Of a stretch of DNA of 17,520 nucleotides, positions 13,915 to 17,520 are shown in pieces. The translations under genes and the position numbers were made by a program. Position 1 is the first letter of the stretch, and the number at the start of each line of letters is the position of its first letter. Under the pieces are notes generated by a model. The model worked only from the letters and a program-made list of their open reading frames with translations, ran no database searches and was not told where the DNA came from. Source of the DNA: UBA6911 sp964481255 (lineage in GTDB: Bacteria > Acidobacteriota > UBA6911); contig CAYZTZ010000069.1 in the NCBI GenBank assembly GCA_964481255.1, positions 1-17,520 of the forward strand, given 5' to 3'.

Positions 13915-15558
13915 CTACTCTCCCGGGGGGATATCATAAATGAAAATTGTGTATCCGACCTTGTGGATAGGTTCATGGCTCTTGAGCCAGTCATAGCAAC
14001 CGTAGACCTGCAGGGCCGTCGCGCTGACGGCGATAAGCCCGGTCTCCGGTCTCGGGGGCGATTCGCACGGCAGCGGATCAAAGACGACGCCGTAATGCGC
14101 CGGATCGGCGGTCGAAAAACAGCCCAGCTTAATGCGCTGGATTTTCTCTTCCTTGAGATAGGCGCTCAGCCCTTTCATCTCCTGGCCCCAGTCGAAGTCC
14201 GACTCGAAGAGGAGGTGGACTCCGTTTTCGGGGCCGCCCCCGATTTCACTGATGTAGGCCTGGTAGTGAGGCGCGATGGAAACAGCGCCGGCCGTGTGCC
14301 AGATAAGCAAAAACAGCATGCCTGCCCTCAGGACCGGGCCGGACGACATCTTTGCGGCCCGGCCGGCAAGCTGCCCGATCCAGACGCACAATAGGGGATA
14401 CACCGGCAGAATGTAGCGTATGCCCCGGCTCAGCCGGAAGACGCTGAAATAGAGGACAAATATGAGGACGGGCACCAGAATGACCCACTGCAGGCGGTCC
14501 CGACCCTTCGCGGCCGCCAGGAAAAGCAGGAGCAGGAAAGCAGCGGGCGTTTTCAGCAAAAAGGCCGCGAGATAATAGTGATACCACCCTCTCTGCGCCT
14601 TCTCCCCCAGAAGAAAGGATGGAAAACCCTTCTCGACGACGGAATATTGCATGTCCAAACCTTTAACGTATGCTTCCGGCAGGGGCACGGGAATGCTCCG
14701 GACGACCCGCGTCCGCTCCAGTCTTTGGAACAGGGCGCTTTCGAAAGTATTCCCGCCGAGAGGCACAAACGCTCCGCGGAACAGGTATCCGGCGTTCACC
14801 ATGAGAAGCGCCGCGGCAAAGATCAGGGCCATGTGGCGGAGCCGCCACGAATAGGAACGGTTTCCCGGATCCGAGCGCCGCAAGGCGGGCCCGGGCGCCA
14901 AAAGCACGGCGATCGCGAGCGCCGTGAGCACGGCGCTGTATTTTGAGAGCAGAGCGAGGCCGAGGGCGCCTCCGACCCAGAAGCAGTAAACGAAACCTGG
15001 CGGGTTTCTGCGGCGCCAAAACAGGTAGAGCGTCAGGACCGAAAAGGCAGTGAGACACATATCCGGCGTTATCTGAACGGCGTTGCTGATGACGACGGGA
15101 AGGAACACGTAAAGGAAGAGCGCGAGCAGGCCGCCGGCGCCGCCATAGGCCTCCCTGCCCCAAAGGAAGACGAGCAGGCCCAGGCCCGCCGCCAGGATAA
15201 GGACGGGCGCGCGGGCCAGCATCAGGACGCGGTCGTCCGGATAAGAGGCCATAATGGCGCGGCCGCGGGCGTTGATGTCCGGGATCTCGAAAAGCCGGTC
15301 GTCGATGGAGAGGCCCAGCAGGGGGAGGCTGTGAAGATAGTAGGACAACGGCGGCTGCAGCACGGCGTCCACCAGATCCCAACGCCGATTCTTCATCAGA
15401 TAGAGGCCCATTCCGAGGTAGTGCGGCTCGTCGCCCGTGGCCGACATATGAATCAGGGCGACGGCGCCTTCGGCCAGAAAGACCGCCAGCAGGAGAGACA
15501 CCAGGAGCCGCTCGACGCTCTTTTTAGGCTCAAACCCAAGAAGCACGCAATTCAACAT
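13915..15558 (-). CDS. GT-C integral membrane glycosyltransferase (ArnT/PMT-like)
   Basis: A 547-residue polytopic membrane protein with about ten or more hydrophobic helices, a soluble C-terminal part and the hallmarks of lipid-phosphate-sugar-dependent glycosyltransferases. GDEPHYLGMG (42-51) in the first outer loop carries the Asp-Glu pair typical of GT-C catalytic loops. Further marks are QPPLSYYLHSLPL, SKYS, RGIRYILPVYPLL and a C-terminal FDWGQEMKGLSAYL (455-467) that is common in this group. It likely transfers a sugar from a polyprenyl-phosphate donor to an envelope acceptor on the periplasmic side; donor and acceptor are unknown. The frame is open for 110 more codons upstream, running through the inverted repeat at 15803-15891. 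That extension is compositionally non-coding, so the ATG at 15558 is chosen although its Shine-Dalgarno is weak. The gap to the radical SAM gene is 78 bp on the same strand. Confidence 0.85.
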   Translation of the reverse strand: MLNCVLLGFEPKKSVERLLVSLLLAVFLAEGAVALIHMSATGDEPHYLGMGLYLMKNRRWDLVDAVLQPPLSYYLHSLPLLGLSIDDRLFEIPDINARGRAIMASYPDDRVLMLARAPVLILAAGLGLLVFLWGREAYGGAGGLLALFLYVFLPVVISNAVQITPDMCLTAFSVLTLYLFWRRRNPPGFVYCFWVGGALGLALLSKYSAVLTALAIAVLLAPGPALRRSDPGNRSYSWRLRHMALIFAAALLMVNAGYLFRGAFVPLGGNTFESALFQRLERTRVVRSIPVPLPEAYVKGLDMQYSVVEKGFPSFLLGEKAQRGWYHYYLAAFLLKTPAAFLLLLFLAAAKGRDRLQWVILVPVLIFVLYFSVFRLSRGIRYILPVYPLLCVWIGQLAGRAAKMSSGPVLRAGMLFLLIWHTAGAVSIAPHYQAYISEIGGGPENGVHLLFESDFDWGQEMKGLSAYLKEEKIQRIKLGCFSTADPAHYGVVFDPLPCESPPRPETGLIAVSATALQVYGCYDWLKSHEPIHKVGYTIFIYDIPPGE

Positions 15559-16083
15559 ACGCGGACGCGGTTCCGGATAAAGGGATGCGCCTCCCTTCCA
15601 CCGCCCAATTTCCGATGCATCGCCCCGGATTGCAAGCGGAAAAAGCCCGGACCGAATGGCGCAGCCCGAACCCAGCAGGCCGCGGATTCCACGGCTCCGC
15701 TGGAATTTAATGAAGGACGTCTCCCTCCTGCAATGCGTGCCGTCGGCGCGAGCTGTAGCTGCAATTCGTGGTCGAAAAGTTGCCCTGAAGTCCGCGCCTG
15801 ATATAATGTACAAGGTTCTTTGTGGCGGCTCGCTGCTTTTGCGGTTGATCCAGTCGTGGAGCGAGCCGCCACAAAGAACCTTGTACATTATCGGCAGCTG
15901 AAAGAAAACATGGAGGAAGGCACGTTGGAGCCTGGATTGGAAAACTCCAACCCAAAAAGGCAGCCAATCCCTCCTATCCTTTTTCGCGCGGACTGCTTCG
16001 AGGATCGTGGCATAAATAGGAAATTCCCGCTAGGTGGTCCCCGTAAAGCCGTAGGCTATTCAATCACCCATCATATTCGAGCT
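15559..16083. other. Gene-free interval containing a long inverted repeat
   Basis: No convincing gene is present in these 525 bp. Open frames exist only because the inverted repeat and GC-rich flank lack stops by chance. Visible elements are a weak hairpin (ATTCCA at 15686-15691 with TGGAAT at 15701-15706), the perfect 32-bp inverted repeat at 15803-15891, and another hairpin (GTTGGAG at 15924-15930 with CTCCAAC at 15945-15951). Base composition changes here from GC-rich on the left to clearly more A/T-rich on the right, so it may mark the edge of an acquired segment. Confidence 0.5.
15803..15891. repeat. Perfect 32-bp inverted repeat with 25-nt spacer
   Basis: The left arm 15803-15834 (beginning ATAATGTACAAGGTTC) is the exact reverse complement of the right arm 15860-15891. 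The 25-nt spacer (15835-15859) shows no repeat of its own. A transcript of either strand would fold into a very stable 32-bp hairpin. There is no T-tract in the terminator position and no flanking transposase. The ends read TA-ATG...CAT-TA, compatible with a small TA-inserting MITE, but the ends do not match integron attC core sites. Confidence 0.8.
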
Positions 16084-17430
16084 TTATTGTAGGTTCAGGA
16101 ATATATCCCATGCCCACCGACTTACATGGGAGCGTTGGGAATCGTATATCTTCGAGCGATAGAGCCCTAGATTCCCATATTTGTCGCGTTTTGAGGCATC
16201 TTCATAATTGAGGTCGATGGTTTCAACGCCGAACGCAGAGAGCCTATAAAGTTCACTGAGTTCAGAGACGCCATTGTGGTTGCGATCCACCCATAGTTGT
16301 AGACGCGAAAAAACTGCGTCTCGACTATCAATGAAGCCATCGCCATTGCCTCCATTATCGGCTTGATCATACAGAGACAGGGCGGAGAATCCGTTGCAAT
16401 ATTTGCCGGGCTCGGGGTCCGGCTGCGCCGTGACGTTGCCAAATAATTCAGTTCCGTCGTCAATGACTCCATTGCCGTTTCGGTCAAGCATCAGCCATGC
16501 ATCGTCTGAACCCGCGACCGTCCAAGGAATCTGGATCTTGGCTCCAGTTCCTTTAAGATCAAACATAACTCCGTCAGCTTTTGATGTCAGGGCGATTTTT
16601 CCTCCTTCTGTGGAGATAAGGATGGGGCTACCACACTCGTACCCATCGTCCATACCATCGCAGTCGGCATCCAAACCACTCTGGCAATAATATGCAGCGT
16701 AAGAACCGGGATAAATCATGCCGTTGTAGTCGTTGCAGTCAGTCCCTCCGCAATAAGTTCCGGGATAACCATCTCCATCGGCATCAGGACAGCCACCACA
16801 CTCCAATCCATCGTCCTGACCATTGCAGTTGGCATCAATCCCAAACGTGCAAGAACTCGCAGCCCCGGGGAAAATCGAGGAGTCGTCGTCCCTGCAGTCA
16901 CTGCCGCCGCATCGTGCGTCATAATAACCGTCCCCGTCACTATCAGCATAAGGATGGTTCGTTGGATCCGTGTCGCTGCAATCATTGCCGCCGCATTCGT
17001 AGCCAAACCAAGTATCTCCATCCTGATCGCAGCCGTTTGGGTGATCGCAAAGCCAGCCGGTTGCCGTTACTTCGTGGTCTTTGACCGTTACAACCTGATA
17101 GGCGTCATTCCTCGAATAGGGCTCCAAACCGTACTGCTGGTACGCTAATACTACCGCCGCATATAATAAGGCAAGTTCAACCTCAGCCGCCGTCTGACTG
17201 CCGCATTCCATGGTTACGATATCAGTCTCTACTCCCGGGGCATTCCAAACGATATGAGCCCATCCTATCCACAGCTGACACCAAGTGGTTGTTGTCGTGT
17301 ATACCGTAGCAAACCCGCCGGGTGCCGAGGGGGGAAAAATTCCACATATGTGGTCATCGTAACAATCTGAATAGGCAATAAGCGGGAAGAAGCATATGAA
17401 AACACAAAACAGTATTTTGCGTATCATCAT
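16084..17430 (-). CDS. Secreted MopE-type metal-binding repeat protein with EF-hand-like loops
   Basis: A 448-residue protein with a signal peptide (Met-Ile-Arg-Lys, hydrophobic core, cleavage near Ala-Tyr-Ser-Asp at 19-22). Residues 134-268 contain three tandem cysteine/aspartate-rich units of the MopE/thrombospondin-3-like kind: DxDGDGYxxxxCGGxDCxDxD, then IxPGA and DADCDGxDDGxEC. These units are expected to bind Ca2+ or other metals outside the cell. The C-terminal part (about 285-448) has Ca2+-loop-like DRNGNGVIDDGTELFGN, NGGNGDGFIDSRDAVF and DRNHNGVSELSEL, a domain seen in large secreted proteins of environmental bacteria. Residues 23-130 are unrecognised. The start may be 17430 or 17427; a strong AGGGGG Shine-Dalgarno sits better for the second. 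Base and codon use are more A/T-rich than in genes to the left, suggesting transfer. Its function is unknown; adhesion or metal binding are guesses. Confidence 0.8.
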   Translation of the reverse strand: MMIRKILFCVFICFFPLIAYSDCYDDHICGIFPPSAPGGFATVYTTTTTWCQLWIGWAHIVWNAPGVETDIVTMECGSQTAAEVELALLYAAVVLAYQQYGLEPYSRNDAYQVVTVKDHEVTATGWLCDHPNGCDQDGDTWFGYECGGNDCSDTDPTNHPYADSDGDGYYDARCGGSDCRDDDSSIFPGAASSCTFGIDANCNGQDDGLECGGCPDADGDGYPGTYCGGTDCNDYNGMIYPGSYAAYYCQSGLDADCDGMDDGYECGSPILISTEGGKIALTSKADGVMFDLKGTGAKIQIPWTVAGSDDAWLMLDRNGNGVIDDGTELFGNVTAQPDPEPGKYCNGFSALSLYDQADNGGNGDGFIDSRDAVFSRLQLWVDRNHNGVSELSELYRLSAFGVETIDLNYEDASKRDKYGNLGLYRSKIYDSQRSHVSRWAWDIFLNLQ

Positions 17431-17519
17431 TTACCCCCTTTCGGCGGTCTTTGTGCAATAGCCTTCAGGCCAATGATGGCAATTGCATCGTTGCCCTCAC
17501 CTTCACCAGCTATTTCCTC
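17427..17519 (-). CDS. 3' end of an upstream gene, cut by the window edge
   Basis: One minus-strand frame is open from the window edge to a TGA at 17429-17427, giving a 30-residue C-terminus (from GEGEGNDAIAIIGLKAI to a PPKGGK end). The other two minus-strand frames are closed. The stop overlaps the ATG of the MopE-type gene by four bases (ATGA), the usual sign of translational coupling in an operon. The protein cannot be identified from this fragment. Confidence 0.5.
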   Translation of the reverse strand, partial: EEIAGEGEGNDAIAIIGLKAIAQRPPKGGK

Positions 17520-17520
17520 A

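Noticed and set aside
15559..15888. 110-codon N-terminal extension of the glycosyltransferase
   Set aside because: It begins inside the inverted repeat, has no hydrophobic or domain character, and family similarity starts at the ATG at 15558.
15803..15891. Integron attC site or intrinsic terminator reading of the long inverted repeat
   Set aside because: No GTTRRRY/RYYYAAC core sites at the ends, no characteristic bulges (the arms are perfect), and no T-tract after either arm.
15820..16092. 90-codon plus-strand frame across the inverted repeat
   Set aside because: Its start lies in the repeat arm, it has no domain, and its composition changes along its length, so it is most likely chance.

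Overview
The window looks like a piece of a GC-rich genome from a Gram-negative, probably anaerobic, uncultured-type bacterium. The evidence is a LolA-like periplasmic protein with a signal peptide, a tungstate uptake system beside an aldehyde:ferredoxin oxidoreductase, and long spurious open frames on both strands. Gene content would fit Acidobacteriota or Desulfobacterota, but no rRNA or other marker gene settles it. No tRNA, rRNA, CRISPR array or intact transposase gene was seen.

Left end (1-2835, minus strand): a LolA-like outer-membrane lipoprotein-sorting protein, a two-ACT-domain GcvR-like protein and a CPA2-type cation/proton antiporter. A divergent intergenic region of about 450 bp follows (2836-3283), holding several hairpins and no convincing gene.

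Core (3284-12728): a tungsten locus. On the plus strand lie an excisionase-type HTH regulator fused to a periplasmic-binding-protein-like (PBP-like) domain, then tupA, tupB and tupC (tungstate ABC importer). A tungsten-type aldehyde:ferredoxin oxidoreductase (AOR) is convergent with tupC. Divergent from the AOR is an HD-domain/zinc-ribbon protein of unknown role, followed by two moeA paralogues. The second moeA carries a C-terminal PBP-like domain clearly homologous to the regulator's sensor domain. The locus therefore covers anion uptake, sensing, metal insertion into molybdopterin and one likely client enzyme. The HD protein and the twin PBP-like domains are its least explained parts.

Right of the core (12739-15558, minus strand): a radical SAM/SPASM protein, whose start is abutted by a perfect 16-bp palindrome overlapping a TTGACA-type promoter, and a GT-C (ArnT/PMT-like) integral membrane glycosyltransferase.

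Right end (15559-17520): about 525 bp without a gene, containing a perfect 32-bp inverted repeat (MITE-like or structured element). Beyond it the sequence is visibly more A/T-rich. It encodes a secreted cysteine/aspartate-rich protein with MopE-type metal-binding repeats and EF-hand-like loops. Upstream of that gene, at the window edge, is the 3' end of another gene whose stop codon overlaps its start.
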